From positions 1 through 39,675 of the forward strand of contig CACYZM010000021.1 in assembly GCA_902778855.1 (NCBI GenBank): a stretch of 39,675 bases of DNA. The letters are read 5' to 3'. Shown here one piece after another: positions 8,729 through 18,252 of the stretch. The stretch's first letter is position 1. Each line of letters begins with the position of its first letter. The position numbers and the translations under genes were made by a program. The DNA comes from an uncultured Bacteroidia bacterium (GTDB taxonomy: Bacteria; Bacteroidota; Bacteroidia; Bacteroidales; UBA932). The notes under the pieces were generated by a model. It searched no databases, was not told where the DNA came from, and worked only from the letters and a program-made list of their open reading frames with translations.

Positions 8729-11662
8729 ATGAAACGATTGATCTTTCTCTTCGCCCTGCTGCTGACAGCGATGCAGCTCAATGCGCAGATTACGGTCAAG
8801 GGTACCGTTACCGCAGCGGACAACGGTGAGCCCATGATCGGAGCCAGCGTCATGGAAAAGGGCACGATGAACGGTACGGTCACGGGCGTTGACGGCACGT
8901 ATGCCCTCAGCGTGACGGACGGTAACGCCGTTCTGGTATTCACGACGATCGGTTTCAAGACCGTGGAAATCCCGGTGGCGAACCGAGCTCTCATCGACGT
9001 CGCACTCGATGTCGACCAGCAACTCCTCGACGAAATCGTCGTTGTGGGTTATTCCAGCAAGACCCGTGCGGAAATCACCTCTGCGGTGGCCGTCGTGGGC
9101 GCCGAAAAACTCAACGACGTGGTGACCAGCGACATCACCCACATGCTCCAGGGCAAGGTGGCCGGTGTCTCCGTCATCAACAGCAGCGGCCTGCCGGGCT
9201 CTTCGGCTTCCATCCGCATCCGTGGTACGTCGTCCCTGAACGCTCCGCAGGAGCCGCTCTACGTGGTCGACGGTATCATCGGCGGTTCCTATGATCCCAA
9301 TGACGTGGAGACCGTCACCGTCCTGAAGGACGCCGGTTCCACGGGTATGTACGGTGCCCAGGCCAACGGCGGTGTGATCGTCATCACCACCAAGAAAGCC
9401 AAGGGCGACCAGCTTCAGTTCAACTTCAAGTCGACCGTCGGTATGGCCCAGGCTGATTTCAGCCGCCAGCGCCTGATGAACTCCCGGCAGCTCTACCAGT
9501 ACTACCGCGAGTACTACCGCGACCCGGAGACGGGCCTCGTGGACGACGTCGCCATGCAGGCGGTTGCGCCGAAGTCGGTGATGGACACCGATACGGACTG
9601 GCGCGGTCTGGTCTATCGCAACGCGCTGCTGCACAGCCATCACCTCTCGGTGGCCGGCAGAACGGCGAAGAACTCCTTCTACAACAGTGTATCCTACTAC
9701 GATGAACAGGGTACCCTGAGATACACCGGCTACAAGAAGATCAACGTGCGTTCCAACAACACGATGTATCTGACCAAGTGGCTGACCATCACCAACAACG
9801 TCAACGTCTGGGCCGACAAGCAGGACCAGCCGGACGACCTGTTGGTTTACTATGTGCTCCAAGGTGTCGTGTGGGACAGCCCGTATGACGCCCAGGGCAA
9901 CCTCGTTCCTTTCACCGGCCGTACCGACCTGTATTCCCGTTACGACAAGAACCCGATGATCGGTTACTCCGACCGGAACAAGGACTCCCGGACTTCCAAG
10001 AGCTTCGGCGTGGACTACGACTTCGTGCTCACCGCCCAGATCACCCCTTGGCTCTCCTTCGTGTCGCAGACCCGTGCCAGCGCCGGTGCCTGGACCTTCG
10101 ATTACCACCGTACCGCCGACGTGGAATACATGCAGCCCGGCGACCAGGTGGAAGGCGAGCAGTCGCTCGACTATGGCGGCATCAGCACCAATATGTTCAA
10201 GGTCCAGAAGGACTGGGGCAAGCACTCGTTCGACGCCCTCGTCGGTTACGAAGCCCAGCGTTCCTGGTGGCAGAATGTGTATGGTGAAGGCAAGGGCCTC
10301 CCGTACGGCCTCTATGTGCTGAGCGTCGCTTCCGACAGTAAGGACGTGGCCGGCACCATGTCGGTGACGGGCATGCAGTCCTTCATCTCCCAGGCGGCTT
10401 ACAACTACGCCTCCAAGTACTTCCTCAACGCTTCGTTCCGTATCGACCAGTCTTCGACCTTCAACAAGCAGAACCGTACGGCCATGTTCCCGAGCGTTTC
10501 GGCGGCGTGGGTGGTCAGCAACGAGGATTTCTTCAACGCTTCGGCCATCACGAACCTCAAGTTCAAGATCAGCTGGGGTAAGACCGGTATGAAAGACATT
10601 GGCGCCAGCAAGTATCTCGAAGCGTTCTCCTACAGCACGCAGTACGACAACCACTCGGCCGCCACGGCAACCCAGATGGCGAACGCCAACCTGAAGTGGG
10701 AGCAGACCAACCAGTTCAACGTCGGTGCCGAAATCGGTATCCGCGACTGGCTGTCCCTCGACTTGAACTGGTATCGCAACAAGACCAACGACCTGCTCGT
10801 CTACCGCGACCTCCCGCCGTCCGGCGGCTTCTCGCAGCAGTGGCAGAACCTGGGTTCCGTGATCAATACCGGTTTCGAAGCTGCCGTGATGACGACCCCC
10901 GTCAAGACGCGTGACTTCCGTTGGGACGTTGACTTTGAAATCGCCTACAACAAGAACTGGCTGACCGGCTTCGGTGAAGGTGTTACCGTCACCAAGTCGA
11001 ACTACTCCGGTGTCTCGCAGGTCTACCACGACGGCGGCCAGCTGGCTACCTGGTACCTCCGCGAATATGCCGGCGTCGATCCGCAGACGGGCCGCAACCT
11101 CTACATCGACGCGAACGGCAACAAAACCACCGACTACGCTTCCGCCCGTTACATTGAGGCAGGCTCGCCGATCATCCCTTGGCAGGGCGGTCTCTCGACG
11201 GCTTTCAGCTGGAAGAACTTCCGCCTGTCCGCCACCAGCAACTTCGTCTGGGGCAACCAGCTCTACGGTCGCAGCCGCGCCAGCGAACTGGCCATCTGGG
11301 TCGAGAACTCCCTGCTGCCTTCCAACGAAGACAAGATCTGGCGCCGTCCCGGCGACATCGCCACGATCGGCTCGCCGACCTACGCACCGGCCACCCTCTA
11401 CCACACCGGTTACCTGGTGCCCGGCAACTACTTCAAGATCCGCAACGTCACCCTGTCCTACACCATGCCCAAGTCGATCATGAAGAACAACGGCCTGACC
11501 TTCTCGCTCTCCTGCGACAACGCGGCCACGTTCACGACGGTCTGGGGTGGTGACCCCGAAGTGGATATGACGGGTTCGGGCCTGATCGGTACCATCCAGG
11601 GCATCGACGACCGCTATCCGAACAAGCGGCAGTACATTTTCCAGGTCAACTTCACCTTCTAA
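8729..11662 (+). CDS. susC: SusC-type TonB-dependent outer-membrane glycan transporter
   Basis: A 977-residue SusC/RagA-family porin. In order: a signal peptide ending NAQ (about residue 20); a carboxypeptidase-regulatory-like domain (VKGTVTAADNGEPMIGASV, GTVTGVDGTYAL) to about 95; the TonB-box-like segment DEIVVVGY; the plug (MLQGKVAGVSV, SIRIRGTSSL, PLYVVDGI, VTVLKDAGSTGMYGAQ, ANGGVIVITTKK); and a C-terminal beta-barrel ending in an aromatic strand (YIFQVNFTF). It imports oligosaccharides bound by SusD across the outer membrane using TonB energy. SusD follows after 12 bp. No promoter is evident in the 21-bp gap before it, so it is probably transcribed with the upstream catabolic genes. Confidence 0.96.
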   Translation: MKRLIFLFALLLTAMQLNAQITVKGTVTAADNGEPMIGASVMEKGTMNGTVTGVDGTYALSVTDGNAVLVFTTIGFKTVEIPVANRALIDVALDVDQQLLDEIVVVGYSSKTRAEITSAVAVVGAEKLNDVVTSDITHMLQGKVAGVSVINSSGLPGSSASIRIRGTSSLNAPQEPLYVVDGIIGGSYDPNDVETVTVLKDAGSTGMYGAQANGGVIVITTKKAKGDQLQFNFKSTVGMAQADFSRQRLMNSRQLYQYYREYYRDPETGLVDDVAMQAVAPKSVMDTDTDWRGLVYRNALLHSHHLSVAGRTAKNSFYNSVSYYDEQGTLRYTGYKKINVRSNNTMYLTKWLTITNNVNVWADKQDQPDDLLVYYVLQGVVWDSPYDAQGNLVPFTGRTDLYSRYDKNPMIGYSDRNKDSRTSKSFGVDYDFVLTAQITPWLSFVSQTRASAGAWTFDYHRTADVEYMQPGDQVEGEQSLDYGGISTNMFKVQKDWGKHSFDALVGYEAQRSWWQNVYGEGKGLPYGLYVLSVASDSKDVAGTMSVTGMQSFISQAAYNYASKYFLNASFRIDQSSTFNKQNRTAMFPSVSAAWVVSNEDFFNASAITNLKFKISWGKTGMKDIGASKYLEAFSYSTQYDNHSAATATQMANANLKWEQTNQFNVGAEIGIRDWLSLDLNWYRNKTNDLLVYRDLPPSGGFSQQWQNLGSVINTGFEAAVMTTPVKTRDFRWDVDFEIAYNKNWLTGFGEGVTVTKSNYSGVSQVYHDGGQLATWYLREYAGVDPQTGRNLYIDANGNKTTDYASARYIEAGSPIIPWQGGLSTAFSWKNFRLSATSNFVWGNQLYGRSRASELAIWVENSLLPSNEDKIWRRPGDIATIGSPTYAPATLYHTGYLVPGNYFKIRNVTLSYTMPKSIMKNNGLTFSLSCDNAATFTTVWGGDPEVDMTGSGLIGTIQGIDDRYPNKRQYIFQVNFTF

Positions 11663-11674
11663 ATCCGGAATTCC

Positions 11675-13234
11675 ATGAAAAAGATATTTTCCATCCTGCT
11701 CGCCCTGGCAGTGTCCAGCTGCCTGTTTACGGCCTGCAACCTCGACATCGCTCCCGCCGACTCCCTGACCGGTGAGCAGATGACCGCATCTCCTTCGGGC
11801 CTGGAAGACATCCTCAACGGCTGCTACGCCACGATGAAGGACGATACCGACGAAAGCAACTATTGGTGGGGCCGCCAGTATTACCAGCTGGCCGACTTCG
11901 CCTCCGACGACGTGGTCTACGGCCACGAGACCTCCGACGACCTCAACATGATCTTCCGCTACGACGAGCGTTCTCCGGTGCTCGGTAACTTCCGCAGCTT
12001 CTGGGCCCTGAACTATAAGCTCATCTACTCCTGCAACGTGGCCCTCGCGACCATCGCGCAGAAGGAAGAACTGACGGAACAGGACATCTATCTGCGCGGC
12101 GAGGCCGAATTCTTCAAGGCCTTCTGCATGCACGCCCTGCTGAAGAACTATGCCAAGCAGTTCGACCCGGCTACCGCCAACAGCGACCTGGGCATCATCC
12201 TCCGCGAAGACAGCTCCGACTCGGAACTCAAGGACCGTGCAACGGTTGCCGAGAGCTACGACGCCATCATCGACCTGCTCCTCAAAGCCGAACAGGACTT
12301 CTCGGCCGGTTCCTTCCCCGATCGTGAATCGAACAAGGGTTTCGCCTCGCTGGGCGCCGCCCAGGCCATGCTGTCCCGCGTGTACATCTTCACGCAGGAT
12401 TGGCAGAAGGCTGCCGAGTACGCGACCAAGGTCATCAACAGCGGTGACTACGCCCTTGAATCCGCCAAGAAATTCCCGAGCTATTTCACCGAGACCTACA
12501 ACCGCGACGAAACCATCTGGTGCATGCGCATGATCGCCACCGACGACCAGGGCAGCGCCGCCGTCGCCTCGATGATCTACAACGGTGCTTCCGGTTGCTG
12601 GGGTGAGGAAGGCTACAGCAAGCCCCTGCTCGAGGACATGAACTTCGAGAAAGACCAGTACATCGACGTGGACTGCCGTTTCAGCTTCGTCTGCCCGGCC
12701 TACCTGAAGAACGGTCTGACGCTCTATCCTTGCTCCAAGCACACGTGGCAGGACGGCATCGCGACCCTTTGCTCGCACCCGCTGCTCCGTCTGGCTGAAG
12801 TGTATCTCAACCGGGCTGAGGCCTATGCCCACCTGAACAACGAAGCCGGTGCGCTGGCCGACCTGAATACGATCATCGACAGCCGTATGGATTACGACGT
12901 GGCTGCGTCGAAGGGCTTCTCGCCGAGCGACTACCACCTGACCAGCGCCAGCATCAAGACGAACCTCGTCGACCTGGTCCTGACCCAGAAGCGTATCGAA
13001 CTCGCTTTCGAAGGCTTCCGCATCTACGACCTGCTCCGTAACAAGAAAGACGTCATCCGCAACTACTGGGGCTTCCACACCAACTATGTCAACGGTCAGA
13101 GCACGGGCCTTGCCCCGGGTCTGAACGCGCCCGGTGTGAGCACGCCGTACAGCTATGGCCGTCTCGTTTGCCCGATTCCCCAGCAGGAAATCCTCAACAA
13201 CCCTGCATGTACCCAGAATGAAGCTTATAAATAA
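11675..13234 (+). CDS. susD: SusD-type surface glycan-binding lipoprotein
   Basis: A 519-residue SusD/RagB-family protein. The signal peptide ends LFTAC (Cys21), which becomes lipidated, and is followed by the usual short motif LDIAPADSLT. Helical TPR-like repeats follow (ILNGCYATMKDD, YLRGEAEFFKAFCMHALLKNYA, ASLGAAQAMLSRVYIFTQDWQKAAEYA). The C-terminal half has PLLRLAEVYLNRAEAYAHL, LVLTQKRIELAFEGFRIYDLLR and the closing PIPQQEILNNPACTQN, a hallmark of the family. It caps the SusC barrel and captures glycan. It is 9 bp upstream of the SusE-like gene in the same operon. Confidence 0.96.
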   Translation: MKKIFSILLALAVSSCLFTACNLDIAPADSLTGEQMTASPSGLEDILNGCYATMKDDTDESNYWWGRQYYQLADFASDDVVYGHETSDDLNMIFRYDERSPVLGNFRSFWALNYKLIYSCNVALATIAQKEELTEQDIYLRGEAEFFKAFCMHALLKNYAKQFDPATANSDLGIILREDSSDSELKDRATVAESYDAIIDLLLKAEQDFSAGSFPDRESNKGFASLGAAQAMLSRVYIFTQDWQKAAEYATKVINSGDYALESAKKFPSYFTETYNRDETIWCMRMIATDDQGSAAVASMIYNGASGCWGEEGYSKPLLEDMNFEKDQYIDVDCRFSFVCPAYLKNGLTLYPCSKHTWQDGIATLCSHPLLRLAEVYLNRAEAYAHLNNEAGALADLNTIIDSRMDYDVAASKGFSPSDYHLTSASIKTNLVDLVLTQKRIELAFEGFRIYDLLRNKKDVIRNYWGFHTNYVNGQSTGLAPGLNAPGVSTPYSYGRLVCPIPQQEILNNPACTQNEAYK

Positions 13235-13243
13235 GACCCTGTC

Positions 13244-14092
13244 ATGAAAAAGATCAGCATATTCTTAACGGCCCTTGTTCTGATGGTCTGCTCCCAGACG
13301 GCCTGCGTCCACCTCGGAGACCTTGACCTGGAACCGATTCCGGACATTTCGTTCACCTACGAATGCTCGGGCCTGACCTACACCTTCACTTCGGCCGACG
13401 CCCAGGATGTCAAATGGAACATCGTCGGCGAGACGGAGGGCAGCGGCAATACGTTTACCTATACCTTCAAGAAACCCGGCAGCTACTGGGTGTCGATGAG
13501 CGGCAGCTACAACGGCGAGCAGCAGACGGTCTCCACCAAGATCCTGGTGGCCAAGGCCTCGGCTGTGAAACTCGACGACGGAACCATCTCCGACTGGGAT
13601 GCCGTGACCTATCCCGATTTCATGCTCTACGGCAATGACGGCGTGAGCTACGGCAAGTTCGACTACGATGCGAACTACATCTACTTCATGTTCGTCCTCG
13701 AAGAACAGGATATGTTCGACATCAACCAGGCCATCTGGAACCTCCGTCTCGACTCCGATGACAACAGCCAGACCGGTTACTCCACCAAGAGCCTCGGTTG
13801 CGAATGGTACTACGAAGGCAACTGCTGCGGTGATGAACCTTGGTCCGACTGGTACATCGGCGGCGACGACCTCGAATGGACCGACGCGGTGAAGGAAGTG
13901 ATGGGTACGCGCGGTACGACCGCTGACGGCAAGTTCTTCTTCGAACTCGGCATCAGCCGCAAGACCTTTGGCGTCAAGACGGCCGCCGTGGCCTTCTTCA
14001 CCAAATTCTACAACAGCGATTGGGATGACGCCGTGGCCTTCTCCGACAAGGACGGCAACACCTCGATCCACCTTGGACTCGACAAGGACTAA
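13244..14092 (+). CDS. SusE/F-position surface lipoprotein with PKD-like and DOMON/CBM9-like domains
   Basis: A 282-residue lipoprotein (signal peptide ending SQTAC, Cys21). Residues about 33-103 look like a PKD/Ig-like domain (TYTFTSADAQDVKWNIVGE, TFTYTFKKPGSYWVSMSGSY). Residues about 108-282 resemble a DOMON/CBM9-type beta-sandwich that binds carbohydrate or cell-wall sugar (DGTISDWDAVTYPDFMLYG, DANYIYFMFVLEEQ, NLRLDSDDNSQTGY, FFELGISRKTFG). The position after SusD is that of SusE/SusF surface glycan-binding proteins, which hold substrate near the transporter. Sequence similarity to SusE itself is not evident, so assignment rests on context and domain pattern. Confidence 0.72.
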   Translation: MKKISIFLTALVLMVCSQTACVHLGDLDLEPIPDISFTYECSGLTYTFTSADAQDVKWNIVGETEGSGNTFTYTFKKPGSYWVSMSGSYNGEQQTVSTKILVAKASAVKLDDGTISDWDAVTYPDFMLYGNDGVSYGKFDYDANYIYFMFVLEEQDMFDINQAIWNLRLDSDDNSQTGYSTKSLGCEWYYEGNCCGDEPWSDWYIGGDDLEWTDAVKEVMGTRGTTADGKFFFELGISRKTFGVKTAAVAFFTKFYNSDWDDAVAFSDKDGNTSIHLGLDKD

Positions 14093-14095
14093 CGC

Positions 14096-15655
14096 GTGAA
14101 ACGGCGTGACTTCCTAAAGACGAGTCTCTTCGCTGCGGCCGCCGCCGGCATGGCGCCCGCTCTCCAGGCCTGGGTTCCCTCGCACAATTGGGAGCGGTAT
14201 GATTTCGGCGGCGGCCCGCAGGTGAAGGACCGGCTCTACCAGGGACCTTTCCCGCAGTATGAGCCGGAAGCCTTCTACGGCGGTTCGGTGGTTCAGTACA
14301 CCACACCGGGCCGGCAGATGCTCGACTGTTTCGGAATGGGGCTCACCTCCTATATCGCAGGAGATCTCGGAGCCCCTTCCGTGCCGGGCAAAAGCCTGGA
14401 ACGGGTGATCGACGAACTGGCCGCCTTCCCGCTGGCGACCAAACTGTATATCCGTCCCAACTGGCGCCATATCCAGAAACGGGCGGGCCGCCTCGATTTC
14501 GATGATTACTGGAAGATCACGTTCGAGAAAGCGGCCAAATATGGCAAGCGGGTGGGATTCCGCATTATGCTCAACAATCCCGACATCCTGGAGGACGCCC
14601 TGCCGGAATTCATGCTCAAGAAGGTCCCGATGCATAAGCTCAAGGGCACCTGGAAAGGCAATCCCAATGAGGTGCGTTACCAGAAAGTCCAGACGGTTCC
14701 CAAGTACGACGATCCGTATTTCCTCGCCTGCTACGAGGAGATGATGGCCCTGCTGGCGCAGGAGCTCAACGGAAGTCCGCTCGTGGAGTATATGGATACC
14801 TGTATGTACGGCTTCTGGGGCGAAGGCCACACCTGGCCGTACGAGGACCATCCTTTCGACGGGGATTTCGGCGGCGAGCCGACTTTCCTGAAAATGTACG
14901 ACATCCAGAACCGCTACTGGGACAAAGTCCCGTTGCTGACCAACACGCAGCCCGACTACAGCCGCGTGGGCAACTCTTCGGTGCTCGACCGGACCGTCCG
15001 CGACGGCAACTGGCTCCGGACCGACACCATTTTCATCGAGAACGAACAGATCGAGGCCCTGAGCAACCGTCCCGCCTGGACGGCCGCCGCGGTCGAATGC
15101 GGCCTCTCCGACGGCCGCGACGAAACGATGCACAGCGACGATGCGGGCATCCCCCGCAACGAAGCCATCATCTCCCACGTCAAGGACGTAGGAGCCAACT
15201 ATTTCTCCCTCTGGAACTGGCATCACATCAATGCCGACAATCTGTACCGCTACTATCGCAGGCATCCCGAAGGGTTGGATGACCTGGCCTCCAGCATCGG
15301 TTTCCGGGTCCGCCCCTCGTGGATCTGGGTATCGGGCGAGGACGACGGCCGGACCAACCTGATCTTCGGCATGGTCAACGACGGCATCGCCTGTGTGCCC
15401 GGCGTGCTGCGGCTGACCCTGTTCACCGACGACGGCAAGGTCAACATCAGCGGCTGCCTCGATGCGGGCTATCCCAAGACGCGCGGCGTCCGCCAGGCGA
15501 TGATGACGCTGCCCGCCGGCGTCGACTGGAACAGCGGTGCGCTGAAACTGAAAGCCGAACTCGAAGTCAAGGGCGTCCGCCATCCGGTCCCCTTCGCGGT
15601 CGCGCAAAAACTCAATCCCGACGGTTCCCTGACCATCCGGGGAGCCTATATGTAA
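14096..15655 (+). CDS. Tat-exported uncharacterised barrel protein, glycoside-hydrolase-like
   Basis: A 519-residue protein starting at GTG 14096, 3 bp after the SusE-like stop. The N-terminus KRRDFLKTSLFAAAAAG is a twin-arginine signal, so it is exported folded. I do not recognise a named family. Local patterns suggest a (beta/alpha)8 hydrolase: KLYIRPNWRHI (116-126), KRVGFRIMLNNPD (151-163), YMDTCMYGFWGEGHTWP (232-248) with Glu243, PLLTNTQPDYSR, DTIFIENEQIE (310-320) and YFSLWNWHHINADN. The WGEGH segment resembles the WGEWH of DUF4832-type barrels. A C-terminal beta domain begins near FRVRPSWIWV. In this PUL it could be an undescribed glycosidase for alpha-GalNAc-capped glycans; that is inference from position. 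Confidence 0.6.
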   Translation: MKRRDFLKTSLFAAAAAGMAPALQAWVPSHNWERYDFGGGPQVKDRLYQGPFPQYEPEAFYGGSVVQYTTPGRQMLDCFGMGLTSYIAGDLGAPSVPGKSLERVIDELAAFPLATKLYIRPNWRHIQKRAGRLDFDDYWKITFEKAAKYGKRVGFRIMLNNPDILEDALPEFMLKKVPMHKLKGTWKGNPNEVRYQKVQTVPKYDDPYFLACYEEMMALLAQELNGSPLVEYMDTCMYGFWGEGHTWPYEDHPFDGDFGGEPTFLKMYDIQNRYWDKVPLLTNTQPDYSRVGNSSVLDRTVRDGNWLRTDTIFIENEQIEALSNRPAWTAAAVECGLSDGRDETMHSDDAGIPRNEAIISHVKDVGANYFSLWNWHHINADNLYRYYRRHPEGLDDLASSIGFRVRPSWIWVSGEDDGRTNLIFGMVNDGIACVPGVLRLTLFTDDGKVNISGCLDAGYPKTRGVRQAMMTLPAGVDWNSGALKLKAELEVKGVRHPVPFAVAQKLNPDGSLTIRGAYM

Positions 15656-15663
15656 CCGACATC

Positions 15664-16803
15664 ATGAAATACACCCGATTTTTACTGCTTACCCTGGCGG
15701 TCGCTTCTCTCATTTGCTCCTGCAAGAAGGACAAGGAAGAGAATCCGCTCAGTTATTATGTAACCCCGTATCCGTATGACATCGTGAGTGTCGAAGAACC
15801 GCCCGCATCGAACGAGATCCGCAACGTCATTTTCCTGATCGGCGACGGCATGGGCCTCGAGCAGGTGAGTTGCGCCTGGGTGCTGAACCACGGCAAACTG
15901 AACCTCGACAATATGGGCGTCGTAGGCCTCTCGCGGACCTACAGCCTGAGCGACCTGATCACCGACTCCGCCGCAGGCGGCACGGCCCTGGCCGTGGGGC
16001 AGAAAACCGCCAACAGCCATATCGCCACCGATCCGGAAGGAAATCCCATTCCTTCGATGTTTGTCAAGGCGCAGGAGTTGGGAAAGAAGACGGGTGTCGT
16101 GGTGACCTGCCTGATGCCTGACGCCACCCCGTCGGTGTTCTGCAGCCACAGCGATAATCGCTACAAGTACGACGAGGTCGTCGATGGCTACGCCAAGAGC
16201 GGCGTTGACTTCATCGCCGGCGGCGGCCTGGACTATTTCGGCAAGAAACGCAAAGATGCGCGCAACGTCGCCGAAGAAATGGCCCGGGCGGGTTATGCCT
16301 TTGCGCAGACCGAGACGGAAATGATGGAGGCGCACCTGCCGATCCTGGCCCTGCTGGCCGACGACAACCTGCCCGTGTCCCTGGAACGCGGCGACCTGTT
16401 CCGGCATATGGCGGCCAAGGCCCTGGCAGAGCTTTCCGCCAACAGTGACAACGGGTTCGTCCTGATGATCGAAGGCTCCAGCATCGACGACTGGCTGCAC
16501 GAAAACCGGATTGACCTGGCGATGGAGGAACTCCTCGACTTCGACCGCGTCCTGGGCGACGTCCTTCAGTGGGCGGCTGCCGACGGCCATACGCTGGTCG
16601 TGGTGACGGCCGACCACGCGACGGGCGCCCTCACGCTCCAGGACGGTGATCTCGCCGAAGGCCGCATCGGCGTCGGTTTCGGCAACGATTCCCACAACGG
16701 CATCGCCGTTCCCTACTATGTGTGGGGTCCCGGCCGCAACAACTTCGGCGGCATCCTCGAAAATGCGGAACTCGGCGCACGCATCACGTCGTGCATCCGG
16801 TAA
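15664..16803 (+). CDS. PhoA-type alkaline phosphatase lipoprotein
   Basis: A 379-residue alkaline phosphatase superfamily enzyme. The start at 15664 gives a signal peptide ending SLICSC (Cys18 or Cys20), so it is probably a periplasmic or surface lipoprotein; the longer upstream frame is noise. Metal and active-site motifs are present: NVIFLIGDGMG (54-64, Asp61), LITDSAAGGTALAVG (98-112, nucleophile Ser102), IEGSSIDDWLHENRID, VVTADHATGAL and GNDSHNGIAVPYY. It would hydrolyse phosphomonoesters using zinc. Its place between two glycan-processing genes suggests removal of phosphate from the glycan or from released sugar phosphates, rather than general phosphate scavenging; I see no Pho-type regulation. 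Confidence 0.87.
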   Translation: MKYTRFLLLTLAVASLICSCKKDKEENPLSYYVTPYPYDIVSVEEPPASNEIRNVIFLIGDGMGLEQVSCAWVLNHGKLNLDNMGVVGLSRTYSLSDLITDSAAGGTALAVGQKTANSHIATDPEGNPIPSMFVKAQELGKKTGVVVTCLMPDATPSVFCSHSDNRYKYDEVVDGYAKSGVDFIAGGGLDYFGKKRKDARNVAEEMARAGYAFAQTETEMMEAHLPILALLADDNLPVSLERGDLFRHMAAKALAELSANSDNGFVLMIEGSSIDDWLHENRIDLAMEELLDFDRVLGDVLQWAAADGHTLVVVTADHATGALTLQDGDLAEGRIGVGFGNDSHNGIAVPYYVWGPGRNNFGGILENAELGARITSCIR

Positions 16804-16810
16804 AATTCAT

Positions 16811-16818
16811 TATCTTTG
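16811..16818 (+). promoter_or_regulatory. Candidate internal promoter -7 element before the GH109 gene
   Basis: TATCTTTG, the best form of the Bacteroides -7 element TAnnTTTG, lies in the 36-bp gap after the phosphatase and 21 bp before the next ATG. No good TTTG is found about 20 bp upstream (the region is the end of the phosphatase gene), so activity is uncertain. Confidence 0.45.
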
Positions 16819-16839
16819 TTCAGATAAACCCTTCCCGAC

Positions 16840-18243
16840 ATGAAAGCTAGATTCGTACTCATCTGCGCCGCCCTGGCCCTGCTGGCCGTCGGCTGCTGCA
16901 AACAACAAACTGCGGAAAACATCATCAAGACGCCCGTCCCCGCCCGCCCGGCCGGACAGACGGATGTGCTGGGCCTGACGGCCGAGCCCATCGAGACCGT
17001 CCGCATCGGCGTGGTCGGCCTCGGCATGCGCGGCAGCGAAGCCGTGCGTCGTCTGGTCCATATTCCCGGCGCCGAAATCACGGCCCTTTGCGACCTGCTG
17101 CCCGACCGCGTCGAAGCCAATCAGGCCCAGATGAAGGAATTGGGTAAGGGAGAAGTCACGGGTAAGTACAGCGGTACGCAGGAATCCTGGCGCGGCCTCT
17201 GCGAACAGGCCGACGTCGATCTGGTGTACATCTGCACCGACTGGCTCAACCACTATCCGATCGCGATGTATGCCATGGAATGCGGCAAGCACGTGGCCAT
17301 CGAAGTTCCCGCCGCCCTCGACCTCGACCAGATCTGGGGCCTGATCAACCAGTCGGAAAAGACCCGCCGGCACTGCATGATGCTGGAAAACTGCTGCTAC
17401 GACTTCTTCGAGATGACAACGCTCGAAATGGCCCAGCGCGGCCTCTTCGGCGAAGTGATCCACGTGGAAGGCGCCTACTGCCACAACCTCGATCCCTACT
17501 GGGACGAGTACTGGAACAACTGGCGGCTCGACTATAACCAGAAACATCGCGGCGACGTCTATCCGACCCACGGCATCGGCCCCGTCTGCCAGGTGCTCAA
17601 CATCCACCGCGGCGACCGTATGACGGCCCTCGTGTCAATGGACACCAAGTCGTTCAACGGCGCCAAGATCGCGGCGAACCACACCGGTATGGAGGTGCGC
17701 GAATTTGCCAATGGCGACCAGACTTCCACCCTCATCCGCACCGAAAAGGGCAAGACGATGCTCATCGAGCACGACGTGATGACCCCGCGTCCGTACAGCC
17801 GTATGTACCAGGTGGTCGGCACCGACGGCTATGCCGCCAAGTATCCGGTCGGCCAGTACTGCCTCCGCGTGGAGAAACCGGCCGACAAGGTGGACGCCCG
17901 TCACATCAGCGACGAGAAAGTGTATAGCGGCGCGGAAATGGAGGCCCTGCAGGCCGACTACCGCAACGCGATCCTCACGCCTGAGTTCGAGGCGCTGGCC
18001 AAGTCCGTCGGCGGCCACGGCGGCATGGACTTCATCATGGACTACCGCCTGGTGTACTGCCTGCACCACGGTCTGCCGCTCGACATGGACGTGTACGACC
18101 TGGCCGAGTGGTGCTGCGTGGCGCCGCTTTCCTGCATCTCCCTCGAGCACGGTTCGATGCCGGTCGAGGTGCCCGATTTCACCCGCGGCGCCTGGAACCG
18201 CGTGGACGGCTTCCACTACGCGCTGGCTAAAGAAGATAAATAG
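16840..18243 (+). CDS. GH109-type alpha-N-acetylgalactosaminidase (Gfo/Idh/MocA fold)
   Basis: A 467-residue NAD-dependent glycosidase of the GH109 type. The signal peptide ends LLAVGCC, so it is a lipoprotein. The Rossmann motif RIGVVGLGMRGSEAVRRL (55-72) binds NAD, which serves as internal redox catalyst. Family marks are YICTDWLNHYP (130-140), KHVAIEVPAAL (150-160), ENCCYDFFE, DEYWNNWRLDYN (222-233) and GDVYPTHGIGPV (238-249) with the catalytic-region Tyr241 and His244. Characterised GH109 enzymes remove alpha-linked GalNAc, for example from blood group A antigen and O-glycans. Together with agaS upstream and a sugar kinase 9 bp downstream, this strongly marks the locus as an alpha-GalNAc utilization system. 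Confidence 0.9.
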   Translation: MKARFVLICAALALLAVGCCKQQTAENIIKTPVPARPAGQTDVLGLTAEPIETVRIGVVGLGMRGSEAVRRLVHIPGAEITALCDLLPDRVEANQAQMKELGKGEVTGKYSGTQESWRGLCEQADVDLVYICTDWLNHYPIAMYAMECGKHVAIEVPAALDLDQIWGLINQSEKTRRHCMMLENCCYDFFEMTTLEMAQRGLFGEVIHVEGAYCHNLDPYWDEYWNNWRLDYNQKHRGDVYPTHGIGPVCQVLNIHRGDRMTALVSMDTKSFNGAKIAANHTGMEVREFANGDQTSTLIRTEKGKTMLIEHDVMTPRPYSRMYQVVGTDGYAAKYPVGQYCLRVEKPADKVDARHISDEKVYSGAEMEALQADYRNAILTPEFEALAKSVGGHGGMDFIMDYRLVYCLHHGLPLDMDVYDLAEWCCVAPLSCISLEHGSMPVEVPDFTRGAWNRVDGFHYALAKEDK

Positions 18244-18252
18244 ACATACCGT

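Noticed and set aside
6506-13078. A 2,190-codon open frame on the minus strand antisense to the kinase, GH36, susC and susD genes
   Set aside because: Its Val/Gly/Arg/His-rich composition is the mirror of G+C-rich codons of the real plus-strand genes; no domain is recognisable and the plus-strand proteins are unmistakable.
14114-15607. A 497-codon minus-strand frame antisense to the Tat barrel protein
   Set aside because: Considered because the plus-strand gene is unnamed, but only the plus strand gives a twin-arginine signal and operon spacing.
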